From Phellopilus nigrolimitatus (Eukaryota; Basidiomycota; Agaricomycetes; Hymenochaetales; Hymenochaetaceae), in contig JAJOHG010000002.1 in the NCBI GenBank assembly GCA_021029095.1, positions 992,001-1,056,000 of the forward strand: 64,000 nt of DNA, given 5' to 3'. Of the stretch, positions 45,231-56,980 are shown in pieces. The number at the start of each line of letters is the position of its first letter. The first letter of the stretch is position 1. A program made the position numbers and the translations under genes. Below the pieces are notes generated by a model. That model had not been told where the DNA came from. It ran no database searches and saw nothing but the letters and a program-made list of their open reading frames with translations.

Positions 45231-47328
45231 CTATGAGCCCAGGAAGTGGCTCTGCGCATTCTGCCAAGTCGAGTTGAGTACGAAAGCGTGACTTAAAAGA
45301 AGCTCGATCTCGTGGTCCCCCCAGTTTTGCGTGGGTAATGATTGAAGGAACATTATAATGCCCTGAAGTTTGGCGTAAGTACAGTGGACCGGGAAGCAGC
45401 CACAGAACTTGCCTGAAAGTCCATGTCCTGAAGCTTCTTGCTCCAGTTCATGAGAAAAGCGGAACACACATAAAGATGGAATTGAGAAAAAGCATCCGGG
45501 CCTTCGGCCTGAAGAAAAGAATTCGACAGTCAACAGTTCTGCAATTTGCCTTGAGAAAGGACACAAACCAGATACGTATCCCACATTCGAACGGTATTTT
45601 TAACGCTAATCTCTCGCATCAAGAGACAGTTCATCCAGCGGAATGCGAACTGCATGAATTCAACATTCTCAGATTGCAGATGAGCGAATAAGGGAGCTAG
45701 CGATGCGGAAATGAAGGTAAGCACCTGTTACAAATAGAATCAAGGAAGAAAATAAGCTTGCCATCTATACGAGCAACGAGCTCAGCCATGCGCTTGACAC
45801 TTCGTTGAATCCCTGGTTGCGCAAAAATATAATTGTCTTGTATTCCATCCAGAAGGCGACTAAGACACCAGAACGAGTCGGCCTCGACCGCGCTGAGTGC
45901 GCTAGGGGGAAGTCGTACTGGGTCAAATTCTTCCGGGTCAGAAGCTTAATCAAAGAATGCATTCAGCCCTTGCCGCATAAGTTATAACATAGCCTGTTAC
46001 AACTTACTGATGTACGCAGAAAGGAAGACCTGGAAAAACGGCGTGACAAGGTCATTGATTCCTTGAACATAACCGCTGGCAGGATGTCGAATCGCCCAAA
46101 CATAGAGAATCCTCTCGATACTCTGCGTGACTCATAAGAAAGGAAAGGGATTTAAAAATCGTAACGCACGCACCCGCTGCGTAACACCATGCATCCATAG
46201 CTTGACACCAGGCCGAGTACGCGGGACGTCGATTTCTATCTGATGCCATATTTGCTGGTCCAGTCCATCACGCCCCTTAGCAAACGTGACATCAACTAAT
46301 GAAGCGTATTCAGCGCGTTTCCGCGAAAGAGTAGATGTTCGCATGAGAGAAGGAAGAGGGAGATAACCCTATCAAAGCAAGATTTAGACACAGCACTGGT
46401 TTACACAAGCTGTCTGCTCACAAGCAGAAGCTGCCAGGCTATGGGTCGCAACTCATCCGGAATTCCATTCCATGCGAGCTTCCTTAGGTCAACTGACGAA
46501 CAGGGTAGAATTCATCAGACCTTCGTCGAGTTTACTCTGTTGAGATGATCGCACCTATGCTGACGTCCTCGGCCAGCAAGCACTCGACGAATTTGTTTCG
46601 TTTGTTGGTCCTGATGGATAGCTCACGCATAAGCTGGGAAGAACCAGACTTCTGGTGGCTAGGCCCGGATGACTGGGTTCGTTTTGGGCGGGAGGCATGT
46701 CGACGGCGAATGGTTGATAGAGGGTCTGAAAAGCTGTTAATATACGATACCTGCTACAGGGTCGAATAAGTGCGCTTATACCTTGTACGACGTCTCCTGC
46801 ATCATCTCTCACAGAGTCCAGTCCGCTTCTCTCCTTGTTGGGCTTCGGGTCAGAAGCTTCAGCGTCCGTGTCTGCTACAACTATGTCCTCGATGTCAAAC
46901 TCCTCGCTTGTCCTACGCTTGGCGCCGCCAATCGCTTCATCCTCCTTTATACCTCGCGCACCATTCTCCGAGGACTTGCTAACCATAGTCCAGCTTGTCT
47001 TGTGAGAATGTAATTGCTCTGGCCGCGGAGAATAGGAGCCAGGATTGGGTGCACTGACATGAGTATACGAAAAGGCTAAGCTGGATGAGGAGGGTGACTT
47101 CTTCGGCTTTGGGACAGGTCGGGCGGTTGTCGAAGAGTCCAAGGCAATTCGGCCGATGCTGTTCGACCTGCTGGTGTTTGGATGCTTTTGCGGAGGAGAC
47201 TCCGAGTCGGACGCACTGTCCCATGCGTCTTCTTCTGCCCATTCCACGGAGGCGTATGATGAGAAGCGCGCCGGCGTGTTGAGACCAATGTGAGGTCGAG
47301 CTGGAGGAGGGCGTGTCATCTCAATCAT
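45231..47328 (-). CDS. gyp1: Rab GTPase-activating protein, Gyp1/TBC1D22 type
   Basis: Gyp1 inactivates Ypt1/Rab1 at the Golgi. The TBC domain is clear: LRKLAWNGIPDELRPIAWQL, IWHQIEIDVPRTRPG with the catalytic Arg of the I-x-x-D-x-x-R motif, YVWAIRHPASGYVQGINDL with the Gln finger, and FWCLSRLLDGIQDNYIF. FRWMNCLLMREI and WDTYLAEG follow, with a C-terminal GIIMFLQSLPTQNWG. The N-terminal 180 residues are Ser/Pro-rich. Exons: 47328-46782, 46733-46555, 46492-46422, 46368-46174, 46122-46008, 45944-45762, 45696-45569, 45508-45413, 45362-45231. The introns after exons 6 and 8 begin GC (GCAAGC and GCAAGT). The junction of exons 1 and 2 is one base out of phase with the only good sites, so that region is uncertain. 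Confidence 0.92.
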
Positions 47329-47548
47329 AACCAAGAACGACAATCAAACGACGCGATGAGCGCTGACGTCGTTGTCGACAGTGAGAAACACGCTTTTACA
47401 CGTTTGGACAACGTTCGTGAGCAGGTCTTGACTCTCTTGTCTTCACCTCGTAGATCAGATCATGGTGTTTGTGGCCGAGTTTGGTTAAGTAATACGTCAA
47501 AAACAGTTTGCCTGTATGCGATGCTTTTCGCTTCTTCTCACCACAACC
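47329..47548. promoter_or_regulatory. Shared divergent promoter, Gyp1 / Rec114-like
   Basis: Only 220 bp separate the two divergent start codons. No specific element can be named. The sequence is mixed, without a poly-dA:dT tract. Confidence 0.4.
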
Positions 47549-49015
47549 ATGGCGCTACCGGCGTCGAAGAACATTTTTGTGCTCACAAAATATTCGCGTG
47601 CAGTGTTCAAACAGCCTGACGGCAATCAGAACTCACAGGCTTCAAAAGACTGCGACTGGCATCATCACACACAGCCCAACCTCCGCCTGCTTCTCGAATC
47701 GCGCAGATGTAATCAAGGAGGACCAGAGTCAATCAGATTACGCGTAGTGTGGACTGTGGACAGGGGAGGTTCGTTCGCGAACAAGTCGTCTCAAGATAAT
47801 GTAATTTTTGTAAGCATACAGCGTTTATCTCATGCGCAATATGCGCTTACAATAACACGTCCAGGAGGACATCGACCTTTTGGTCATCAGGAAACACGTC
47901 CATCCCTTCCCGACACAAGGGCTTCCTCTCAAGGCTGTATATCGAGAAAGCATGGTCGGCATTCGATACCTGCCAACTCAAGCCCGTTCAAGTGCCCCAT
48001 CCGTACTCTTTTCTGACATTGTTTATTGTATCATCGCCAATCATTTGTCTTCACAGGAATTCCAACGCTTTCAAATGACTTTCCAAACCCCTCAAGCTGC
48101 AGCCGCACTCATCGAAGCTATTCGAGATGCTTGCCCATGCAAGCCAAGTCCGGTTAACACAGCTGCTGTCGCGGGACCTTCAATTCCCAACCAGACCCGA
48201 GGCAACGACACCATCTCTGGCTCTCAGTCGATTCAATGTTCCTTTCCTCAAATACAATCGCATAATATAATCCAAACCCCTGCAAGAAACTGCTTCAACT
48301 CCTCAGTCATGCCAACGCCTCAGTATTCAGACGACCATCTACTTCCTGCGTCCCAGGCAACTCAACACTTTGATCTACCCCCAGAATTTTCTACGCTTTC
48401 CCAGCCGGCTTATATGAACCACGCTGCTCCTCGTCTTGAATCTCGAACCTCGAACTATTGTGTATCTGTTCCGCAAGCCCGTACTCGCCATCAGACATTG
48501 TCCCATGAGATTGTTAGAACGGACCATTTATCATCTCCCAATCCTGCTCGGCAGAGTTATAGCTCGCTTCCGCGCCGACACACTGCGACCATCTTCGAAT
48601 CGGATATGCGTTGTGTGCAGGAACCCCGCATTGAACCCCGCTTGTCCCATGATTTGCTATTGCCAACGCCACCTTCCTCTTCTCAGGCCCCTACTACCGG
48701 CAACAGCGAAAAGGAACCACGCACTTCACTCTGCAAAGAACACCCCACTGTCCCTGTTACTAATCAGAATGACCCCTCGACTTCAACAGCTTCTACTAAA
48801 GATCCCATGCTGACGTCCCTCTATGAGGCATGCAAATTAGACGATCTTCCTCAGGAAGAACTAGAGCAACTCGTCGCGCATATTGTGCGCGAAGATGGCT
48901 TCGCGCAATTGGTAGGTCTTCTGTATGACTTTCATTGCACAACTGATAAGACGAGCCACAGCTCGAGAAGCTAGATCAGCTATGGCAGATAAAAGGTTAT
49001 GTCAACACTATTTGA
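47549..49015 (+). CDS. Possible meiotic recombination protein, Rec114/Rec7-like, 435 aa
   Basis: Four exons (47549-47809, 47865-48002, 48057-48911, 48962-49015) join in phase and give 435 residues. The N-terminal 150 residues look like a small beta-domain (NIFVLTKYSRAVF, then FQRFQMTFQTPQAAAALIEA with CPCKP). The middle is Ser/Pro/Gln-rich and disordered. The last 60 residues form a helical block, LTSLYEACKLDDLPQEELEQ and FAQLLEKLDQLWQIKGY. A PH-like start, long disordered middle and helical end is the layout of Rec114, a partner of Mei4 in Spo11-dependent break formation. Identification rests on this layout and a few residues, so it is tentative. The start ATG is the first in frame that precedes the folded block. 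Confidence 0.5.
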
Positions 49016-49305
49016 TGCTAGTAACTGCCTTTGCACCTTTTCTTGCCCTTATAACTGTCTCCAACCCTTTATTTAATTTATACTCGCACTCGCTTCCTGC
49101 AACTTCTGCGCAAATTTTACCTGTCGATGTATTTGTCATCAAGACTTTAATTAGAACAAAATACATGTATGTAATCCTGTCCATCTCGCGTAAAATACTA
49201 TTACAATCCGAATATCCGCTATAATTGATATCGTACAACTGAGAATATGGACCTCTAAGAAACACAAGAACTGACAAGACTTAGAGATAAAGTAGAAAAT
49301 ACTAA

Positions 49306-52300
49306 TCAGGGCACAACTGTGAAACGGCCGACAACCTCCTCCAAAGGTAAATACTGCTTCAACATAGAGACGACAGGCTTGGAGGAGTAGAGAGCCCATC
49401 CGAGTGCCACTGCATAACCGAACCACCATCAGCAATGTTTGACAGTCAAAAGACGCCAAGTACTTACAGATTAAAATCGGAATCCAGAAGATGATAAGCA
49501 TGCGATCCTCTACGGAAAGGAAGTATCCATGAGAATTGGCGTAGCTTTAGCTCAGAAGTGAACTACTAACCTTTCTTTACAGTCTTCACGAGCGACTTCG
49601 ATTTGGGACGGTAAGAGTACGCCTTTACTTCCTTCTCCGTGACTTGTACCGGTTGCTGACCATACCCAAAACGACGAAGGATAGATCGCGATGCGACTGG
49701 AGCCGGCGTGACGGGTAACACGGTCGCGACCTCAGCCGCATCGAGCTTGCCATCGAGCTTCGCTTCTGATTGCAAAGGTTTCTCGACATCGACGGAGACA
49801 TCAGCTGTTGTCCCAGCTAGTTGGTTCTGACGGGCCATCGCCGCGCTCATCTGCGCCATCCACTTCTCCCAAGACGCGCGCCATTCATTTCCCGGTGAGC
49901 GCGGACCATCTGTGTCCGCCGTCTCCTCCTTCCCGTTGTGTTCTTTGCCGCGCTTCTCGGTGCGGAAGGGTGGCCATGCCTGCATCGGAACGAATACTGG
50001 GAAGACCCAAGCCGGCATCCCAGGAAGCTGCGGCATGTGTGGCATCTGAGGCATAAGATGGGGTGGGTTGAACTGCGCCCAGGCTCGCTGCAGGAATTCG
50101 GCGAACGTAGCAGCCTGCTTCTCGTCCATAGTTGCATCTTTGTGAGGCTGGTCAGGCATAGGCAAACATTCGGGGGAAACTACCGTCGCATTGTCGTCAT
50201 CTTCCGCTGCTGCGCGAGGGTCAAACGCCTGTTCGACGTCGGAACCATCCGAGGCAATCGATACAGGTTTGCTCGGGCGTCGAGAACGAGGATGACGAAT
50301 ACGTCGTCTGAAGGGAACACGTGACTGCGGTCGACTTCCCTCTCCAGAGTCTTCTTCGACGTCGCCGAAGTGCGACTCCTCGTCGCTCTCTTCACTTTGG
50401 CTTTCTTCGCTTGAGTGAACATGGCCGAAAAAGTCCTCGGAGGCAAGTTCAACCGCGGTATAGCCCATCTTTGTGCAGATGGTTATGTCAGCGCCAGCAT
50501 TGATGATCTGTCGCGTGCAGCACTGGGAACCACTGAGAACGGCGAAGTGAAGAGCAGTATACCCGTTGATATCCTGAACATCTAAAGAAATATCCCGTTG
50601 GACGAGAAATTCGACCAAAGAGGGGAAGTTAAGGTAGGCGGCAAGGTGCAGTAGAGTCTGTCCGGTCTTCGTCGGATGAGATATCACGGACGTCAGCTGC
50701 GACGGCTCTCCGGAACTGTCGCGCATATCCAGAGATGAAAGAGAATCCATGATGATCTTCTCGAATTCCACGTCGTCGGTTCGGCCAAGGAGCAGGCGAC
50801 GAGAATCAGGCAGAGCACTACTTGCCAAATTCATCATTTGGTTGGCATCCATGTTTGCAGACTGCGATTCCTGGGCAGAGGTCCCGACAATGCGCATGGC
50901 GATATCTTTGGCGTCTTCAATCTTGCCAGTCATTTTGAGACCAACGACTTGCAGAGCAAGCTCCATTCTGTCGGGTCGATTTTGTAAGAACCCATGGATA
51001 GAGGATAGAAAGAAGGGGGGGAAACATACAGCGTTCGATCGGTTTCGTCAACATAAGTAAACAAAGCTGGTTCACTTCCTGGATCGACGTCTAGCTTCAT
51101 ACATTCGAGTGTGACAGGAACAACGCCCGCATATGCTCTAGGCGGGAGAATGCTAACCAACGTATTCTCGCTCCATCGCGAAGTCGAACTCGCAACCACA
51201 TCCCCAAAAACACAGTTGTAGAGTATTGAGGAATGGAAATTTGAGCCAAGCACGGTGACTTCGATTCCGCCGAAAGTTGGTCCAGATGAAGGGATAAGCC
51301 GGTGAATTTTTGGCGCAGGAAGGGTCAGTATAGGTGGCTCTGGCTGAGGTCGTAATAAACTGTATGAGAATGTAGGAAGGTCGATACGAGCAGAGCTTGA
51401 CACTGCCTGCAGGACATTCGTCATCGGCGGGGAAGAGGGTGCAGTATCAGGTGGGGAAAGAGGGAAGAAAGGGGTTTGCTGCATAAGAACATCATGCATT
51501 GTCATGTCGTGGCTCTCCGAATAATTAGTCTCCGGAGAAACAGGCGATGTATTGGAATTGGGTGGTGAGGGCAGCGCCGTCTCACTTGATCTTCTTTGAG
51601 AAGCGGAAGATGGGGGAGTGCCTGAGAATATAGACGGGGCAGTCCTGTTATGAGGTGTGAACATCGCTGTATCAGGATGGGACCTGGACACCGCAGGAGA
51701 TGTTGTGTTTATGATAGGCTGGGTACTTGCATCACTCTGTTCGCCTCGATACGGACGACTAGACGTAGAACGGGCACTGTCGTAAGGCTTCATGCGCCTT
51801 TTCGTTGAACCCACGCTTTCCTTTGAACCCGATTGACGCCGCCTGGAGGGCGCGCCGGCATCTGCAGGCACAGGCTCGGAAGAAAGTGGGATTGACAGCG
51901 CCCGCGGCTCCCAGTCAGTTCCACCAAGATATAGAGGTATTTGTGACTGCTTGGGCGCATTTTTATCCGTAGATTTATGATCGTCCGTGATCATTATTGG
52001 TGGACTCACGCCCTCGCCGACGACGCGGCCGCTGGCGTCCCTCATGGCGAAATGGACGTTGAAACCCACCTTCTCACGATGATGTCGGCAATAGCAAGTA
52101 ATCCGCAAAGGCAGAACAGCAGAACCACCGGAGAAGTCCAGGGTATCTGGGCAGTTAAATTGAATGATCTTCGACGAAGAGTCCCCCTCTCCGTCATTTG
52201 ATTCAGAGTCAGAGCGTGATGGCCTGACACGAGCTGCTATCTTTCGTGCTACTCTCTTTGCCTATAACGAACGCGTCAATGCTATCCTCATCGAGCGAAG

Positions 52301-53313
52301 AATACGCTTCAGATTGCGCACCTCGCGACCCTGGCATGTTGTGCAGCTTAGAACTTGTTTGGAAGGATTCGAAGCACAAGTTACTTCTGTCTCCAGAAAT
52401 AAAGTGTCTGTTGGTGATGCATCTTGATTGCAATATGTAAGAACAATCCCCTATCAACAGATTAACGAGTGAACCCACCAATTTTACCGTCTTTGCGAGA
52501 GCGCTTTCGAGTCGCAGTACCTTTTGGAAGCCTTAACCACTTCCAACTGCCAACTCTATCGTAGTTCGAAGGGGTTCCAGAAGATCCGCTTGTGAGAGCA
52601 AGATCAAGCGCGACTCTGACTTGGGTCTCAACTCGTGACTTTGTTCCCGACGGTGCAATGTTCGGGGTCAAGATTGCCAGGCTGTATAAATAGAGCACAG
52701 ACGCTCGGTCAATCACATAAGCAACAAACCAAATAGACGCGAACATCACGTACTTATAGCAAGACTCCTTTGCAGGAGATACGACGCGGTGAGAAAGAGA
52801 ATTATCAACCTTTCGGGACTGTACCGGAGGAGGTGGGATGACTTTCGTGCCGACAACTGTCGTGGCAGTCGTTCGAGGAATCAAATCCGGAACCGGCGCA
52901 CTTTCCGATGATGAATTGTCAGACGAAAAGTTGGAAGAAAAGTTGGTGTTGAGCGTTGCTTTCGTTTCTGGTTGCGACTGCGACAACTGAAAGACGGCCG
53001 GGTTCACTGCCATAGGAGACTCCGGTGAGACAGACCTATCAAGGAACATGCTCGCGTCTGGGACAATGTACATACAAAGCAATTATAAGACGTACTCGTA
53101 GGATTGATCCTTCATAAGCTCTTCCAGCATAAGCAGACTGCCATCCTCGGTCTTGGGCATGTCTGACTGCTCTTCAGCGTTCCACAACGCGTCGTCGGGG
53201 CCAGGAGAAAACGGATGACACCAGGCGGAGAAGTCGAGCGCCTGTTCGTCGGACGTAGACTCGGACGTCGCTGGTGACGACGAGCGCGTGCTGCTTGCTG
53301 TGGTCGCCGACAT
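49306..53313 (-). CDS. Mga2/Spt23-type membrane-anchored transcription factor (IPT/TIG, ankyrin, TM)
   Basis: Mga2/Spt23 sit in the ER membrane, sense lipid saturation and, once released by the proteasome, activate the delta-9 desaturase gene. Architecture seen: an acidic Ser-rich N-terminus, a DNA-binding-like region (VETQVRVALDLALT, SWKWLRLP, CTTCQGRE, IIQFNCPDTLDFSGG, LRITCYCRHHREKVGFNVHF), an IPT/TIG fold (IHRLIPSSGPTFGGIEVTVL), ankyrin repeats (GQTLLHLAAYLNFPSLVEFL; GYTALHFAVLSG), and a C-terminal membrane segment (MLIIFWIPILILALGWALYS). Exons from the 3' end: 49409-49306, 49509-49468, 50967-49571, 52261-51030, 52407-52322, 52681-52479, and one from about 53040 to 52754. The first exon starts at 53313, and its junction near 53090 is unresolved because the phases do not match canonical sites. 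Confidence 0.9.
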
Positions 53314-54910
53314 TGGCGGAGACAAGAGTTTGGTTGGACAGTGTTCAGCGTGTTTTGGTGAGAAGGCCGTCAGATAGGGAGTAATATACTGTACGTACCA
53401 GTTGCGTACCAGTTAACTGACTTGGACCGTGGGAAGACCACGTTTCGCCAGCGCTAATTGCCGATAGCCACAACGCTTCCTCTTGAGCTTCTTCTACGTA
53501 CCCGGAGCTGCAAGCGATCTACAACGGTCTACAACATCTCTAGCTCGGTCTTTTGCTCGAGCTTATATCCCTGATGGCGCTCAAAATAAGTACTCGATGG
53601 GCTCGGATTAGTTTGCAGTCTTAAATCACCGCTGTCAACGTGAACTAGGGAACACACCTGCATCGCCTTCACGTTTCATCTTCTGTCTGCACATGGAGAT
53701 TGCAAGAGGGTAATGCTAATGCCTCCTGGTGTCCCGCCTCTTTAACTACGCTTGCTCGCAATAGTTAACGACTCGTCAATTACGGACAACGGCAACGCGC
53801 CCATCTTTGAGGCGTCCAGTGGAGCCGCCCGTTTAAGGTGCATCGCTGATGATGCATGTCTGCTATACTCAGGAATCATCACACTTTCGTGCTACGTTTC
53901 TCGCTCACCCCTCCATTTTTTTACTTCTTGCCGGCGTCGTCGGGGTAACTCTAATTATCACTGGTATTTGATTCCTCGACCCGTCCTCCGCCCACTTTTA
54001 CAATGTCTGAGAGCTCCTGCCACCACATGTGCCATGCCGTCCAATTCGGACATATCTTAACTGTATTGGCTAAGCGCTGCTTCACTGGCCACAAAAGACA
54101 ACCTCTTCCCCCTCTTCCTTTCTTCTTCTTCAGCCGAGCACATCTTGCAATGCTTCTAGCGGTTTTATACCTTCATTATGAGTACAGACGCTGTGCCGAT
54201 CAAATTGCGCTACAGAAGAACACACATCACCTCGTAGTTTGAGCCTTACATTCTTAATTGAGTACTTACACATACATATCCGTTCTAAACACTGAGACTC
54301 AGTGGTATCCTCGAGCGACTCTTGAAACATGCGTGGTGAGAGCTTATATGACATGTGTGACTGCAGAATCCATTAATGTACGCTAAAGCGCACACTACAA
54401 AGGAACCGTGTTTTCTACCCCGGACAAACTTAACACATAGCTTCTGTCGATCGGAATAGTTTGCATGCTATCGTTGACTAACGAGATCCTGCACACGTTC
54501 TAGCGTAGCTTATTCGATGTCGCGTGGCTCAAAAAGTTGCTTGCCTGTAATGATGGAATTTGTCGGAGAATAGTTCGATCTAAGTTCCGGAAATATACAT
54601 GGCTCTCGCCTAGAGCCTCAAAGGCTACTGCGCATGCATAGTATTGTCATGCAGATCGAGAACTCAGAAGTTAAGAGTATCGATGGAAGTGATTTTATAC
54701 ATTGTGCAAAACTAGTTAGAATTGCTCTCCTCTTCAACGCGCACACGCCAGCAACATTTACTGAAAGTGGTGGATTCGTCAGAGCCACATCTAGACAGGA
54801 CACGTCATCTTACATAATAACGATATTCCGTGATTGCAGTTATACTCAAATCAAGCGAAAATTAAATTACGGTAAACGTAGAAAGCGCCGATCTTATCAC
54901 GATACACCAG
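53314..54910. other. Intergenic 1.6 kb
   Basis: Upstream region of the Mga2-like gene followed by AT-rich DNA. Short ORFs (53752-54060, 54634-55038, both +) show no domain and no splice logic. No RNA gene was found. Confidence 0.45.
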
Positions 54911-54912
54911 CC

Positions 54913-54941
54913 GAGAGTCCCAGGCTTCGCCTGGGACTCTC
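54913..54941. repeat. Perfect 13-bp inverted repeat (hairpin)
   Basis: GAGAGTCCCAGGC is followed by the 3-nt loop TTC and the exact reverse complement GCCTGGGACTCTC. Direct copies of GGACTCTCTGGG follow at once (54934-54963). The unit marks the left edge of the repeat island. Confidence 0.85.
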
Positions 54942-55042
54942 TGGGTTCATGGACTCTCTGGGGGTGGACGACTCTGTGGGGTTGCTGCTTATAATATTAT
55001 GGGTAATTTTTGAAAGAGGAAGTGCTGTTTTCTTTTAAATAC

Positions 55043-55287
55043 ACAGGTGGTGCCAAAAAGTGTTGAAGCACCATCCAAAAAAGGAAAGCAATTCACATCT
55101 GTCATCCTGGGTGCTTTTTCTCCAGCATGTTTACTTGCTATATGCATGACACAACTTTTCCGGTGCTCAAGCATTTGTGGATGTATTTAGAGTGTGTAAC
55201 TGGATTGCGACAGTGCGTGTGTCTCGCAGGCAGATGTGAATCACCTTCCCTTTTTGGGAAACATCAACACTTTTTGGTGCCACCTGT
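55043..55287. mobile_element. Fold-back MITE with about 58-bp terminal inverted repeats
   Basis: The left arm 55043-55101 begins ACAGGTGGTGCCAAAAAGTG and the right arm 55231-55287 ends with its near reverse complement (CACTTTTTGGTGCCACCTGT). Pairing continues inward with a few mismatches and an indel as far as TTCACATCTG/CAGATGTGAA. The 245-bp unit has no ORF, so it is non-autonomous. A TA dinucleotide borders the right end and TACA the left, which would suit a Tc1/mariner-type target duplication, but this is not clean. The parental transposase is not in the window. Confidence 0.75.
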
Positions 55288-55434
55288 AAGATAACAGTTT
55301 GAACATTTCAAGGTTAAATTGATGGATGAAGTTTACTTTGAAGCTGTATATTACAAAGTGCATCAGTGGGGTGAGAGGTTGCTGAATGTTCTAATATTGT
55401 AAGTTTGCCAGTTTAAGGAACTATTTGAGCAATA

Positions 55435-55559
55435 GTTGCCGCTTTGAGCCTGTTTTTTATTTTATTTTTGCACTGTTGCCGCTTTGAGACTATATTTTCA
55501 GATTTGCAGTGTTGCCGCTTTTGGATGTGCATTTAAGGATCTGCAGAGTTGCCGCTTTT
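55435..55559. repeat. Four spaced copies of GTTGCCGCTTT(G/T)
   Basis: Copies start at 55435, 55475, 55511 and 55548, that is every 36-40 bp. The last three are preceded by CTGCAG/TTGCAGT-like sequence, so the array looks like a decayed tandem repeat of about 37 bp. It lies on the right side of the MITE. Confidence 0.65.
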
Positions 55560-55620
55560 GGAGGGAGGAAGGGGATTTGATGGATTTGATGGATGACTAA
55601 AATGCGCATTTTAGTCAGCG

Positions 55621-55680
55621 CTGACTAAATATGACAAATTCTGACAAATTCTGACAAACTCCGATCAATCCTGACAAAGA
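55621..55680. repeat. Short tandem repeat based on CTGACAAATT
   Basis: Four to five imperfect 10-bp units (CTGACTAAAT, ATGACAAATT, CTGACAAATT, CTGACAAACT, CTGACAAAGA) occur nearly head to tail. It is probably slippage-generated low-complexity DNA. Confidence 0.7.
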
Positions 55681-55996
55681 ATTGATGCGGCTGTGTCTGA
55701 AGTGGCCGTTGCCTCTTTATGTTATGATTTACAGTGCGTGAAGGCAAGGATTAACAACCCGGGTAGCTCCGAAAATGATTCTCATCTTGTTATGCTACAT
55801 CAAAGATAATGTATTGAAAGGGCCTTATTATGACGTAGAATTGTCGTGTCTACAATGCCTGTTGCTTGGTTTTTTTGATTGTCAAGAAAAAAAAAATTGA
55901 CCTCGGAAAATTTGAAACAAAAGTATAAAACACCCGTTTCGCCTCGTTTGCGCAAGATATTCGTAATTTTAGAATGCAAGCATGCCGAGGAAGTCG

Positions 55997-56580
55997 CTAC
56001 ACCCCCTCTTCCAGCCTCCGGAGAGCCTCGCGGACCTCAGCGGCTTCGGGGATGCGACAATGAAACTTGTATTTCTTGACTGCAAGAACCGCCTCGCGGT
56101 AGTCCAAGCCTTTCCTGAGTAATAAAGTAAAAATTGGTGCAAAGTCGATGACAGACTGATCATGTTCATACCTATATGAATCCATGTAGCGCCAGCATTT
56201 CCGAAAGAACTGTCGGATAGTGACAGCGTCACAAATATCCAAACATTGCGGCACAAGTACCTTAGCAGTAACAAATTTTCCATCATTGACCTCACGGTAT
56301 CCTTGATGCCAGAAAAGTAATAATAAATAATAAATAATAAATAATAATTACAATATAATCAGGTAGAACTCACGGTATTTCCCAAAGCCCCAGTACATTT
56401 CGATTGCGCTCAGTTCACAGAGAAGCACTTCATCAGGCTCAGGCTCGGATTCAATGTAATCGCTATCCCCATCATCTGAGATGGAAACTACCGTTTTGTT
56501 TTTGCCCCGCCAATGAAGCCTGTAGCACCGGAAGTTCGCTTTGCCTTTGCTTGTTGTGCTTTGCGACTTCTCTTGAGCAT
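55997..56580 (-). CDS. Small transposase-derived protein, about 151 aa
   Basis: The protein begins MLKRSRKAQQAKAKRTSG, a basic leader, followed by an acidic linker (SISDDGDSDYIESEPEPDE). It then carries YWGFGKYRYREV, IRQFFRKCWRYMDSYRKGLD and AVKKYKFHCRI. That succession (G-x-x-KYRYR, then a W-R-x-M-D/S-x-YR-x-GL, then A-V-x-K-x-K-x-H) is one I associate with a large multi-copy Agaricomycete family linked to DDE transposases. The exact superfamily is uncertain. Exons: 56580-56374, 56301-56172, 56114-55997. The introns are canonical and the protein stops shortly after the motif, so catalytic parts are absent. The first exon needs one extra A in the run that is T56494-56497 on the plus strand. 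The first intron carries an ATAA/TAA microsatellite. Confidence 0.6.
56318..56349. repeat. AATAAATAAT microsatellite inside an intron
   Basis: A run of TAATAAA/TAATAA units about 30 bp long within the first intron of the transposase-derived gene. Confidence 0.75.
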
Positions 56581-56980
56581 GGCAGCGGAGGACGAGCTGG
56601 TTTGTATAAATAGAACGACCAGGGCTCGCAAATCGGGTCCATTTTTTTTTCGCAAAATTTGAAACAAAAAAATGCTAAAAACGGAAACTGCGTAAAACTG
56701 CGTATCTTTGTTACTTCTATTACAAAAGCTCAAGTAGAATTTCGAAATTCGACAAATTCGGGGCTGTGCGGAGTTGCAGGCTCTTGCCTTCACGCACTGT
56801 AGTCTTCCGGCAGAAAAACAAGATCAAACCCGATACAATAAGTGCACCCTTGCCGTACCGAAAGAGTAAGTTGGCTATTATCTTAAGAAAAACATCATGA
56901 CAAGGACAAGTAGTCTGCCAGTGGACAGCGTCAAGATACATACATAGCAGGTTCAGGTTGCATGGCATTCGGGTGATATC

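Noticed and set aside
55435..55559. CRISPR-like regular spacing of GTTGCCGCTTT
   Set aside because: Only four copies of an 11-12 bp motif with diverged, related spacers in a eukaryotic nuclear genome; a decayed tandem repeat explains it.
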